From: Balamuthia mandrillaris
Taxonomy: Eukaryota > Discosea > Longamoebia > Balamuthiidae
Assembly: GCA_031835245.1 (NCBI GenBank)
Contig: JAVKOQ010000044.1
Location: forward strand, 124,001-188,000
DNA: 64,000 nt
Direction: 5' to 3'
The notes beneath the pieces were generated by a model. That model had not been told where the DNA came from, ran no database searches, and worked only from the letters and a program-made list of their open reading frames with translations. This document shows positions 36,105 to 44,739 of this stretch, piece after piece; position 1 is the stretch's first letter, and the number at the start of each line of letters is the position of its first letter. A program made the position numbers and the translations under genes.

Positions 36105-37358
36105 ATGAAAGACTACTCTCAGTACAAATTCACAGATGAAGCATATGATGCCGGGTTGGAATACTTACAAACAAATACTTTGCCGGATCTCTTGCCGAAA
36201 GAACAGCGGCGTTTTGCTGATAAGTGGCGGCACTTCCGGCTTCAAGAAGGAACAGAAGACACCATTGTGGTGAAGTATGATGGCCGGATTGTAGTACCCG
36301 CTGGCGCTATTGATCGTGTGCTCGGCGAACTGATGGCAAGCCTGGCGACAATGGCATACGGCCGGGATAAGTTATATAAGCGCGCTGTGGAGTCATTTAT
36401 CGGCATATCTCGGCGGGATGTTGCGGCATACTTGCAGCGGAATCATACTAACCAATTACATCAACCGATTCGTAAGATTGCAGTGAAACAACCTATTCGG
36501 GCAAAGGCGCCGCATGAACGCCTGCAAGCGGATCTCGTGGATGTCAGTGCACTGCGCGGGTTTAACGACCGATACAATTTCATACTTACGGCTATCGATG
36601 TGTTCAGCAAATATGCGTGGGCGTTCCCAATCACCAAGAAGACTGCGGCGAATGTGGCCCGTTGGTTGCGGCCATTATTGGCGGAACAGCAGCCTAAAAT
36701 CCTGCAAACAGATAACGGCGCAGAGTTCGTCAATCATCTGCTGCGTGGCGCCCTGGAAGAGAATGGAATCGCACACATTACATCAAAGCCATACAAACCA
36801 AACTCACAAGCCGTTGTTGAGCGCTTTAACGGCACACTCAAGCGCATGCTCTGGCGGCATATGACCGCGAGTGGCACGAAGAATTGGAAGCGAGTGTTGC
36901 CTGCGGTGATAGACAACTACAACAATAGCTATCACTCAACAATTGGCGCAACACCGGCGGAAGTCCACTTGGCGCCAACACGGCGGAGATTACGAGCGGC
37001 CCGGCGTGGTATCAATAAGCAAGCGGCGGAGATGGTTGCGGCGGGAGAAGAAGAGAGAGAAGACTTGCCCGCAGTGCAGAGGCGGAGTGTACTGTTGGAG
37101 AAGTTTGCCCGAAAGACAGAGAAGTGGCGTAAGAGTTATGTGAGGAATTTCTCGCATGATTTGTATGAAGTAGTGCGGGTACATCCGGCAACCAAATACA
37201 TTGCAGAGCGCTATTCATTACGGCAGAAGTATGAGTGGCAGCAACGGGAACGTAATTACTTGCCGGTATTCGCCGAAACAGAGCAACGGCCCTTCTACCG
37301 AGATGAAATCCTGCCGGTGCAAATAAGCGACTACAGCGAATTATTTACGGAGACGTGA
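36105..37358 (+). CDS. rve-type (retroviral-like) integrase
   Basis: 417 residues from the ATG at 36105; a GTG two codons upstream is less likely. The N-terminal third is a helical region that may hold a degenerate zinc-binding motif (HTNQLHQPIR). The DDE core is complete: first Asp in RLQADLVDVSALRG, second in ILQTDNGAEFVNHLL, Glu in NSQAVVERFNGTLKRMLW. The downstream part includes GATPAEVHLAPTRRRLR and a beta-rich end. Integrases of this type insert Polintons, virophages and Polinton-like viruses. All internal Trp codons are TGG. It ends at TGA 37356-37358; reading this as Trp would run to 37475 across the next promoter and gene, so this TGA is most likely a true stop. Confidence 0.88.
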   Translation: MKDYSQYKFTDEAYDAGLEYLQTNTLPDLLPKEQRRFADKWRHFRLQEGTEDTIVVKYDGRIVVPAGAIDRVLGELMASLATMAYGRDKLYKRAVESFIGISRRDVAAYLQRNHTNQLHQPIRKIAVKQPIRAKAPHERLQADLVDVSALRGFNDRYNFILTAIDVFSKYAWAFPITKKTAANVARWLRPLLAEQQPKILQTDNGAEFVNHLLRGALEENGIAHITSKPYKPNSQAVVERFNGTLKRMLWRHMTASGTKNWKRVLPAVIDNYNNSYHSTIGATPAEVHLAPTRRRLRAARRGINKQAAEMVAAGEEEREDLPAVQRRSVLLEKFARKTEKWRKSYVRNFSHDLYEVVRVHPATKYIAERYSLRQKYEWQQRERNYLPVFAETEQRPFYRDEILPVQISDYSELFTET

Positions 37359-37372
37359 AGAATTTGTGAGCA

Positions 37373-37383
37373 TAAGTATAGTA
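37373..37383 (+). promoter_or_regulatory. Late-type promoter box TAAGTATAGTA (37394 gene)
   Basis: TAAGTATAGTA lies 10 bp before the ATG at 37394 and only 14 bp after the integrase stop codon, which shows how tightly the genes are packed. Confidence 0.6.
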
Positions 37384-37393
37384 AACAAGCAAG

Positions 37394-37678
37394 ATGGCAG
37401 ACGTGCGCATGTGTTGTGATTTGGCGTCGAGTGATGAAGAAGGCGGCCAACAAGCCGGCAAGACTGCCGTAAAGAGGTGGATATGTTGTAAGCTGCGGCT
37501 AAAGTATTTGTGGGCGCTAATACAGTTAGCGGTGAGTCTGCTAGTGTTGTTGTTCTGCTTTGTACGTATTTGGTTTGCGATCAACGACACAGAGAAATAC
37601 GTTTGGATATCATTGATTAGTGGGATTGTTGGCTATTATCTGCCTTCGCCGCTGTCGGGCAACCTGTTGGAGAAGTAG
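37394..37678 (+). CDS. Small viral membrane protein
   Basis: 94 residues, ATG 37394 to TAG 37678. A Cys/acidic N-terminus (MADVRMCCDLASSDEEGGQQ) is followed by a basic stretch and two hydrophobic segments (LWALIQLAVSLLVLLFCFV, then VWISLISGIVGYYLPSPL). It probably is a two-pass membrane protein with the N-terminus in the cytosol. All Trp codons are TGG. Neighbour of the integrase at the right end of the element. No family recognised. Confidence 0.6.
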   Translation: MADVRMCCDLASSDEEGGQQAGKTAVKRWICCKLRLKYLWALIQLAVSLLVLLFCFVRIWFAINDTEKYVWISLISGIVGYYLPSPLSGNLLEK

Positions 37679-37728
37679 ATTAAATTCTCCGGGCACTGTT
37701 TGCCAGGATCATTTGTCTTTTTTTGTCG

Positions 37729-37905
37729 GCCAGTGGTTATAAGAATTTCAATGGTCGTGGAACGACGTGCGAAGCACTAGCCTTCGTCAGAACAGATTAT
37801 ATAACCATAGATTGACGAAGGCTACATCTAACTGAAGAAGGCCGGTAGAAGTCATAAACAGTTATTATCTCTCATTCTTCTGGGCTTTGCCGAACAAAGG
37901 CTACT
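37729..37905. repeat. Palindromic repeat R6 with long inverted arm
   Basis: The core 37777-37827 is in the orientation opposite to R1. The right arm (about 37828-37905) is almost the exact reverse complement of 22230-22305. Where other copies read CAATGTAGCC, this copy has about 25 extra bases (37752-37776) with the palindrome GTCGT-GGA-ACGAC. Confidence 0.75.
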
Positions 37906-37933
37906 TTTTGTCCACAACCAACGCACACTCTCG

Positions 37934-37965
37934 CCGTCCACTACCGGCACTCTGCCTGCTAAATT
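37934..37965 (-). repeat. Right copy of 32-bp terminal inverted repeat
   Basis: Exact reverse complement of 17510-17541. Outside it, 37966-38041 holds another AAATTAGCAGG word (about 37981), a partial repeat of the terminal motif, suggesting a rearranged or nested end. Confidence 0.8.
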
Positions 37966-38041
37966 AGGTACGAGAGTGGACAAATTAGCAGGACAAAAAA
38001 CACGCTAAGTCGTTGTGAAACCGTATTGTGTACTGTACGGC

Positions 38042-38057
38042 GTAGTGGACGGTCTTA
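38042..38057 (+). repeat. Right copy of 16-bp direct repeat
   Basis: GTAGTGGACGGTCTTA, identical to 17531-17546. Host-like coding sequence resumes directly after it, so this marks the right host junction. Confidence 0.7.
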
Positions 38058-38491
38058 TCTGCGCTTCTTCTGCCTCGAAACAGCGACACGAAAGAATAGC
38101 GGCAGATGGCGATGATGACGAGATGAGCTTCAGACAACGCGTGGCATCGAACGACGAAGAAACCGGAGGAATACGAGCAACTTTCATTGCTACGAAAGTG
38201 GTGATGGATGACAAAACGAAGACTGAAGGAGGAAGCAGCTTAAAGGGTAAAGAATGTACCCAAAAGGAGAAGAAAAAGGCAAAGAAGAAGACTAAGATCA
38301 AGGCGAAGAAAAAGCTAAGACAGCGTTCTAGAAGCTTGAGTCCAAGCAACTGTACGCTACAACTAGAAAAAGAAGAACCCAAAACATCAGCAGAGATGAA
38401 CAGCAACGACGGTTTCAAGCTTCACGAGATAGGAGCAGCAGTGATGGTGGCACCCCTTTTGAAAGGAGCACGTGCACTTTTGTTCCCATAA
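38042..38491 (+). CDS. Host Lys-rich ORF at the right junction, possibly displaced 3' end
   Basis: A plus-strand frame runs from before the junction to TAA at 38491. From the ATG at 38122 it encodes MSFRQRVASNDEETGGIRAT, a Lys-rich tract (KEKKKAKKKTKIKAKKKLRQ), SRSLSPSNCTLQLEKEEPK and a hydrophobic end. It may be the original C-terminal part of the PH-SAM-PB1 gene, but the two frames do not join directly across the repeat (the PB1 frame would end after about 17 more codons), so a splice or small indel would be required. It could instead be a separate small gene. Confidence 0.4.
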   Translation, partial: VVDGLICASSASKQRHERIAADGDDDEMSFRQRVASNDEETGGIRATFIATKVVMDDKTKTEGGSSLKGKECTQKEKKKAKKKTKIKAKKKLRQRSRSLSPSNCTLQLEKEEPKTSAEMNSNDGFKLHEIGAAVMVAPLLKGARALLFP

Positions 38492-38880
38492 CAATGCATT
38501 GAAGAAGCTTTCTTCCATGTCTTCTTTTACAACAAGATGAAGCTCCGCGCTATGAAGATCACCTCGCGCTGGAAGGAGAGGAACACCCAACCGTAATCAG
38601 GTGAATCTTCTTCACGAGCCAGCATTCCACAAAAATCACCGCTGGCCGAAGCCAAAAGCGGAGCAGTAGTGACGTCGCTACCCATGAACATGCCGGTCGT
38701 TGTTTTCAGCTTTCTTTGGCCCCTAAAGAGTCGAACATCAATGCAGACATGAGCAAGGACATGGGAGAGATGCCCAAGCCAGGAGGGGAGCAGGGATGGG
38801 AGGAAACTCAGATCGGATGACGTGTAGATTAAATTAATTACCGGAAGTGATCGTAACGAGAGGAGCAGACAGCAGAAGAA
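38492..38880. other. Gap before the first glycosyltransferase gene
   Basis: A minus-strand frame here contains natural-looking words (GSDVTTAPLLASASGDFCGM, LAREEDSPDYGWVF), but no start or splice structure was found, and it continues as a shadow of the glycosyltransferase gene. It may hold an unresolved exon; nothing firm can be named. Confidence 0.3.
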
Positions 38881-40009
38881 ATGCGGCTCGGTCGAACGGC
38901 GGCATGGAGCTGCATGACGGTGTTCCTGGCGTTGTGGACCCTGTTGGTGCTGTGGATATCCGGCGCAGATAAAAACTCCAGCGCCGCCTATCAAGCAACC
39001 ATCGTGGAGCAGGCATTCCCTGCAACGAAAGAAGAGGAGGAAAACAAAGGGTCTCTCATCAGCTTCGAAGGCAACCGGCATGGCAAAGGCTTTCTCTACT
39101 TCATCGTCGGCCCAGTGGAGAAGCTCTACCAAGACGCCTGCTTCTCCGTTCGCACCTTCAGCAAACACACGCGTCACCGGAACTTCACCCTGGTGACGGA
39201 CGAGTTTGGCGTGTCCCTCTTCCGGTCTCGAAAATGGTGCGAAGGCGCGTTTAACCAGGTCATCAACATCCATGAGACCATCTTTAGGGATGCTAAACGG
39301 CGCATCAAGCCCCTCAAAGTGAGGAGCTACCAGCTGTCGCCCTATCGGGATACGGTCTTCTTGGATGCCGACACGATGGCTTGCAGGAACGTGGATGACT
39401 TGTTTGTCGTTTTGGAGTATGTCGACTTGGCTGCTGCTTATGCCACCGGTACGTTTCTCTTGCTTTATGGCTTCGTTTGCCAGACTGGTTTTGTTTGTCC
39501 TTTTTGCTTATTTTCTGATTCTGCATTCTTGTTTTTTCTGGTTGGTTTTGTGCTTCTTCCTCTTACAGGTCGGCATCATGGTGGCGGTGGCCCAGCCAAA
39601 GAAGCTTTTCCTGAAATCAACACTGGTTTCCTTCTCTCACTCTTCCTCGCTCTCCATGTTCTTTGTGTAACACCTTCTCTCCTCTCTTATAGGAGTGGTG
39701 GCTTATCGAGACACAGAAGCAACGCGGCGATTGCTGCAAACGTGGGACCATCGCATCTCCAGAAGCGCAGGCAAGGCCACGCTGGACCAACCTTCCTTCC
39801 GCGTGGCATTGCTGGAAGACAGGAACGTCCGTTTTCACGTTCTCCCTCCAGAGTTCATGTGTCGCTCCACTCCAAACGGATGCGGGACCACCGTCATGAT
39901 GCAAGGCCTCGACCCTATCTATAACTTCGAGGCCGTTCCCTGTAGAATCATACATTCGAAGCGGATACAAAGAGAGGACGAACCCTTCCCTCCCGACCTC
40001 CATGGGTAA
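38881..40009 (+). CDS. Golgi-type glycosyltransferase, tandem copy 1
   Basis: Type II membrane protein: short cytosolic end, signal anchor (MTVFLALWTLLVLWISG), stem, then a catalytic domain. Exon 1 (38881-39449) includes FTLVTDEFGVSLFRS, then LKVRSYQLSPYRDTVFLDAD, with the DxD metal and nucleotide-sugar motif in FLDADTMACRN. Exon 2 (about 39569-39626) encodes GRHHGGGGPAKEAFPEINTG. Exon 3 (about 39692-40009) encodes GVVAYRDTEATRRLLQTWDH through RFHVLPPEFMCRST to DLHG. The order (DxD, then FPEINTG, then LPPEFMCR) fits nucleotide-diphospho-sugar transferases of the GT8/GT77-like group. Substrate unknown. Exon order and sequence match the next gene, showing tandem duplication. Confidence 0.7.
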
Positions 40010-40141
40010 CATTCCTTGCAACAAAAAAGATAAAAGAAAACAAAGAATTGTTAAATAAATTTTTAGGTTAGGGTTTCGAGTATGTCGACAGTGTCGCTTC
40101 GCTAAAGAACACAACAAAAGAAGAAACGACAGAAAGAAAAG

Positions 40142-41056
40142 ATGCGGTCATGGCAGAGCCACCTGCAGTTCACACCTGTGCAATGGGCGTTGTTGATGGT
40201 GTGTTTTGTTGGGTGGACGACGGTGGTGCTCAGGCTGGCAAAACCCACCTCGTATTTCTCCTACGATGGGACGGAAATAGTAACGGGGTGCACACACGAG
40301 AATCCTGCAACAAGCAACACCGATAGCCAGGCTCGAATAACAAAAACAAGCGACGAGGAGGCTCTTCAGAAAGAGCTCAAACGTAAAGGGGATGAGGAGG
40401 CGGTGGTGGGCGACCAAGGGGAAGACGAAGGAAATGACGATGAAGAGGCCACAGGCGATGAGGAACCAGAAACGGAGGAGCTTGTTTTCGACGACGACGG
40501 GAAAGATCTGATAAGTTTCGATGGCAAAAGGCACGGGAGAGGATTTCTTTACTTTGTTGTCGGCAAGGTGGCCAAGCTCTACCAAGACTCGTGTTTCTCT
40601 GCCCGTTCAATGAGGCAGTACACCAGCTTTGCCAACACCACAATGATCACCGATGAGTATGGTGTTTCCCTCTTTCGTTCCGGCTGGTGCAAAGGAGCCT
40701 TCGATAAGATCATCAACATTCATGAGACGGTGTTCAGGGACAAGGCACGCCGCATTAAACCGCTGAAAGTGAGGAGCTATCAACTGTCGCCCTACCGAGA
40801 CACTGTATTCTTGGATGCCGATACGATGGCTTGTATGAATGTCGATGACCTCTTTGCCATCTTGGAGTATGTCGACTTGGCTGCTGCCTATGCCACTGGT
40901 ACTTATCGCTATCATTTCGACAACGTTCTTTCAGTTGCTTTATGACTATAATCTTGTCAAAAGGACGGCATCATGGAGGCGGAGGCCCTGCACGTGCCAT
41001 CTTTCCAGAACTCAACACTGGTGCTCACTCACTCTCTCGCTATCCGTCTTTCGTGT

Positions 41057-41088
<32 letters not shown>

Positions 41089-41427
41089 CTGCGCTTACTA
41101 ATCTTAGAGTGAGCAGGAGTGGTGGCTTACCGTGACACAGAAGGGACTCGCGAGCTGCTACGGGGATGGGACAAGAAGATTTCAACAGGAGCCTCTTCAC
41201 TGGATCAACCGAGCTTCCGTGTTTCATTGCTGGAAGACAGGAACATTCGTTTTCACGTTCTCCCACCAGAGTTCATGTGTCGCTCCACCGCCAGTGGATG
41301 TGAAACCAAAGTCATGATGCAAGGACAAACGCCGCCGTTCAAGTTCGAGTCGGTCCCTTGTAGGATCGTACATTCGAAGCGAATCCAACGAGCGGACGAA
41401 CCGTTTCCACAAAGGTTGTCAGACTGA
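40142..41427 (+). CDS. Golgi-type glycosyltransferase, tandem copy 2
   Basis: Paralogue of the gene at 38881 with the same three-exon plan. Exon 1 (40142-40902) has the signal anchor (QWALLMVCFVGWTTVVLRLA), a longer acidic stem (DEEATGDEEPETEELVFDDD) and the DxD motif in FLDADTMACMN. Exon 2 (about 40963-41020) encodes GRHHGGGGPARAIFPELNTG; the following intron holds a (CT)n run. Exon 3 (about 41116-41427) runs from GVVAYRDTEGTRELLRGWDK to RLSD and ends at TGA. A telomere-like TTAGGTTAGGGTTT and GTCGAC (40084-40089) lie within 80 bp upstream. Substrate unknown. A third, broken copy lies at 50758. Confidence 0.7.
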
Positions 41428-41520
41428 CATAGCCAAACTGGTTTTCAATAAAAGAAGAAGGCAAGAAGAATGGAGAAAGAAACAAGAAGTAGCATAGTCG
41501 AATCCAATTCGTTTGTTGCC

Positions 41521-42732
41521 TTACCAATCTAACTCTTTCGGCGGTGCAGCGGAACAAGCAGCTCCAGTTTCAGCGGTGAGCGGTTTGGTCCACTCGTAGA
41601 TACCTCCTCGTTTCACAAACATGGGCTCATCAAAACCAGCTTGCTTCAGGGCAGCTTCCACTCCAACTTCGAAGATGGACTGAGATGGCACTTTAGCTCC
41701 ATCACTGCAATTCAAAAATCTCATCTGCTCATCTAACAAGAGATAGGAGTTTTGCATCTTCTCGTTGCTCTCATCCACTAGACTGGGTTGATGGGAGTGT
41801 CTCTCCAAAAACGCTTTGAACTGCTCGTCGCTGACACAGAGGGAGCGCGCGTCTCGCAGCTCGTTCTCTCCTCCGCTGTTCTCTCCTTTCAGGATCAACA
41901 CCTGAAAGACCTTCCATCGATAGGGCTTCAGGCGAGAGACGTGCTCGTTCATGTCCTCCTGCCAGTTATGAGCGTTTACAACGGTGTTGAGCTTGAACAG
42001 GACGTTATAGGTTCTGCACCATTCCGCCACTTGAAAGACCTTGTTGGTGTGCTTGCCGGTACCTCTGCCAATCCTCCTGTTTGTTTCCTCATCGAAGCTA
42101 TCGCAGGAGACACCTAATATGTCCAGATAGGGAGAGTATCGCTGCATCCATTTCTCGGTTACTTTGGAGCCGTTGCAAATGATGGTCACGCTCTCTAGTT
42201 TCAGTTCCTCTTTGCAGTACTTGCATAGCTCGCCCAGCAGCTTTGGTTGCAGGAATGGTTCGCCACCAGAGAAGTTAATCTTTATCATCCCACGTTCATG
42301 CAACAGTTTGAGGCCCTGTTTGAAAGTGTTAAAGAGGAAAGCAGAAACAGAAAAAGAAGTAGAAAGGAGGAGGAAGAAGAACAAAATAAGAAAAATAAGG
42401 GAAGAAACGAAGAAGAAGCACAAAAGAGTAACCTGTTTCGCTTTCTCCAGCGGAAGGACATCGCTAGTTTTGGCAGTGTGGAAGCAGAAACCGCAAGAGT
42501 AATTACATACTCGCGATGGGAAGTAGTTGACGCTCAACGGCACAAAGCCAAGTTCCTCTTTCGCATTCTTCTCCTTCTTCTTGTCCAATTGTTGGTATTC
42601 CAGTGTCTCGCTGTCTTTCTCGGTTTGTTCAGAAGGAGTGACCGCCAAAGCAGACGAAGATGAGAGTGTTGCCCTCTTTTCTTCCCTTAGTTCATGACAA
42701 GCGCACTCTTTCAACCTCCGACAGCTTCTCAT
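41521..42732 (-). CDS. RSAD2-like: Viperin-like radical SAM enzyme
   Basis: Viperin-family enzymes use an iron-sulfur cluster and SAM to convert CTP (or another nucleotide) to a 3'-deoxy-3',4'-didehydro product that stops viral polymerases. Two exons: 42433-42732 and 41521-42315, with a GT-AG intron at 42316-42432. The radical SAM cluster motif CNYSCGFC (C-x3-C-x2-C) lies in [20 protein letters not shown]. Family motifs follow: [51 protein letters not shown], then [20 protein letters not shown], and the C-terminal LDW needed for cluster loading. The N-terminus is charged and lacks an obvious amphipathic ER helix. The enzyme looks intact. It lies 3.5 kb from the viral element. Confidence 0.9.
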   Translation of the reverse strand: MRSCRRLKECACHELREEKRATLSSSSALAVTPSEQTEKDSETLEYQQLDKKKEKNAKEELGFVPLSVNYFPSRVCNYSCGFCFHTAKTSDVLPLEKAKQVTLLCFFFVSSLIFLILFFFLLLSTSFSVSAFLFNTFKQGLKLLHERGMIKINFSGGEPFLQPKLLGELCKYCKEELKLESVTIICNGSKVTEKWMQRYSPYLDILGVSCDSFDEETNRRIGRGTGKHTNKVFQVAEWCRTYNVLFKLNTVVNAHNWQEDMNEHVSRLKPYRWKVFQVLILKGENSGGENELRDARSLCVSDEQFKAFLERHSHQPSLVDESNEKMQNSYLLLDEQMRFLNCSDGAKVPSQSIFEVGVEAALKQAGFDEPMFVKRGGIYEWTKPLTAETGAACSAAPPKELDW

Positions 42733-42738
42733 AATCTC

Positions 42739-44043
42739 ATCGTCTACTGACTATATTAACCAGGTTAATGTACAAAGGTACGAGGAGTGGAGAGAAAAAA
42801 AAAACGAGGATAAAAGAGAATAGAGAAGGCAGAGCAGAGGAACCTTTTTCGACTGGCTGCGTTTTTGCTGCCACCACCGACGCAGAAAGGAGGCAGTACA
42901 AACCGTTCCCAAGGCCATCCACTTGTTGCCACGAAAGGCCATGCTCACGTCCATCACATTCATGGCGCAGCCGATGGAGGCATCCTTGGCCGTTCCCAGG
43001 TTGGTAACGCCATGCCACACAAACGCAGGAATGTAAAGCAGGTCACCAGGTTCCAACACCACTCTCCAACCTTGCGCCATTCCAAACGCTTTGAAGGATG
43101 GCTTCTTGTTGTTTCGGCTCTCTTCCTTATCCTGCTTCTGCCCTTCGAGGAGAGTGCGAGGGTCGTGAATGATGGACATGTAGGCGATGTTGTTCCGTCC
43201 GCGAGGCAACGGGTAGAGGTAAGGAGCCTGGTCCGAAGGGAAGAGCAGCCATTCCTTCCTGCCCTCAACCTGCAAGTAGAGGTTGGAGGCAGCATCCGCG
43301 TGGATGCGAGTGTGGCTGACGGCGCCACCCCCGCCGATGAACAGCAATGCAGAGAGCTCACCCCAGTGCCAACCTTCCGTGCCTCTCATCCGGTCGATCA
43401 GTTCCATGTTAAGGTCTTTACGGAAGCGGTGAGGGTCGGTTTGGTGTTCTTCTCCGTCCTCTTGTTGAAAGAGCTCGTGCACACTTTTGGCATTGGAGGG
43501 GATGCCTCGTTGAATGCGATCATGAAGCTCTCTCAGAGTTATGTTCTCCGTAAGAGGAGGAAGGGAGGAAGAGCCCTTTTTGCCAGCATCTGCAGAAGCT
43601 GAGGAAGAAGTAGTGTTGTAGGTGTGAACCAAGAGTTGAGTTTCGGCGGAGCGTGGGTCATGCGCAAAGGCCTCGAGCGACCATTTGCCTATGGCAGGCC
43701 AGGAGTGGCCGCTTCTGTGGATGCCACGAATGACCACCGGTCGTTGTGGCAGGAAGTAGTCCCGTTTGAAACGCTCTGGGCCGAGTCGCTGAAACTGTTC
43801 GGCGGAGAGCTCAGGAAGAGCCTTCAAATGGGAGATGATCTTTTTCTCGTTGTTGGCTGCAGAGCGGTGGCCCAAAGAATCAGCCACAGCAAAGAGCCAG
43901 TGGGTGAGGAACGTAAACCCTTTCACCTCGTGCAAGTGTAGGATGTGCAAAATGAACAAGAACCACCAGAGGCCTCGTAACAACCAAGACAAACCGCCGC
44001 CGCCACCACAGTGGCAGTGCTCTTTGTCACTCTTGTCTTTCAT
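42739..44043 (-). CDS. JmjC/cupin-8 domain oxygenase with signal anchor
   Basis: Minus-strand gene starting at the ATG at 44043. The N-terminus has a His/Cys/Gly patch then a hydrophobic anchor ([18 protein letters not shown]), so it probably enters the secretory pathway. The JmjC core (about residues 230-370) shows the Fe(II) ligands in [18 protein letters not shown] (HxD) and later [18 protein letters not shown] (His), with [16 protein letters not shown] between. Cupin-8 JmjC proteins are 2-oxoglutarate hydroxylases of proteins or RNA. One main exon to about 42845, then a splice (AAG-GTTCCT) to a short last exon ending near 42739. The substrate is unknown; a luminal hydroxylase is likely. 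Confidence 0.75.
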
Positions 44044-44093
44044 TTTTGTTATCGGCTTTGCTCTTCTTTGTACTTCTTACAGCTCTGACTGCG

Positions 44094-44700
44094 AAGAGGA
44101 GAGAGGAGAGAGGAGAGAGGAGAGGGGAGAGAGGAGAGAGGAGAGAGGAGAGAGGAGAGAGGAGAGAGGAGAGAGGAGAGGAGAGAGCAGAGGAGAGAGG
44201 AGAGAGGAGAGAAGAGAGGAGAGAGCAGAGGAGAGAGGAGAGAGCAGAGAGAGAGAGAGCAGAGAGGAGAGAGGAGAGAGCAGAGGAGAGAGGAGAGCAG
44301 AGAGGAGAGAGAGGAAGAGAGAGAGGAGAGAGGAGAGAGCAGAGAGCAGAGAGGAGAGAGGAGAGAGGAGAGAGGGAGAGAGGGAGAGAGGAGAGAGGGG
44401 AGAGAGGAGAGGGAGAGAGGAGAGAGGAGAGAGGAGAGAGGAGAGAGAGAGCAGAGAGCAGAGAGCAGAGAGCAGAGAGCAGAGAGCAGAGAGCAGAGAG
44501 GAGAGAGCAGAGAGCAGAGAGCAGAGAGCAGAGAGCAGAGAGCAGAGAGCAGAGAGCAGAGAGCAGAGAGCAGAGAGGAGAGAGGAGAGAGGAGAGGAGA
44601 GAGAGGAGAGAGGAGAGAGGAGAGAGGAGAGAGCAGAGAGCAGAGAGCAGAGAGCAGAGAGCAGAGAGCAGAGAGCAGAGAGCAGAGAGCAGAGAGCAAA
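44094..44700. repeat. GAGAGGA / GAGAGCA satellite, about 610 bp
   Basis: Almost pure purine array of 7-bp units GAGAGGA and GAGAGCA with blocks of each type and some 5- and 8-bp variants. It lies between the start of the JmjC gene and the 3' end of the CLU-LRR gene. All six frames stay open across it because of composition, so long open frames here are artefacts. It may form triplex (H-DNA), and its length is likely to vary. Confidence 0.9.
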
Positions 44701-44739
44701 GCGGACAGAAGAGGAAAAAAAAATAGTATACAACAGTTG

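Larger units (their letters stand above)
17510..37965. mobile_element. Endogenous Polinton-like virus / virophage-type element
   Basis: About 20.4 kb of compact, mostly intronless, AT-richer sequence with viral hallmark genes: major capsid protein (32739), penton (26740), packaging ATPase (27582), adenain protease (about 34901), rve integrase (36105), and primase-helicase (19240). A 32-bp perfect inverted repeat lies at 17510-17541 and 37934-37965, and a 16-bp direct repeat (17531-17546, 38042-38057) flanks it. Gene spacing is tight. Element genes share TAGTATAGTA-type promoters and in-frame TGA codons that read best as Trp. It interrupts a host signalling gene. The gene set is that of Polinton-like viruses, virophages and adintovirus-type elements. 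The exact group needs a capsid tree. Confidence 0.92.

Noticed and set aside
17510-38057. Viral element as a decayed pseudogene cluster
   Set aside because: All thirteen interruptions are TGA, most genes are otherwise intact with normal length and motifs, and no TAA or TAG breaks were found, so simple decay is the weaker explanation, though not excluded.
17510-38057. tRNA-Trp(UCA) gene within the element to explain TGA reading
   Set aside because: No cloverleaf-like sequence was noticed in the intergenic gaps by eye; a covariance-model search would be decisive.
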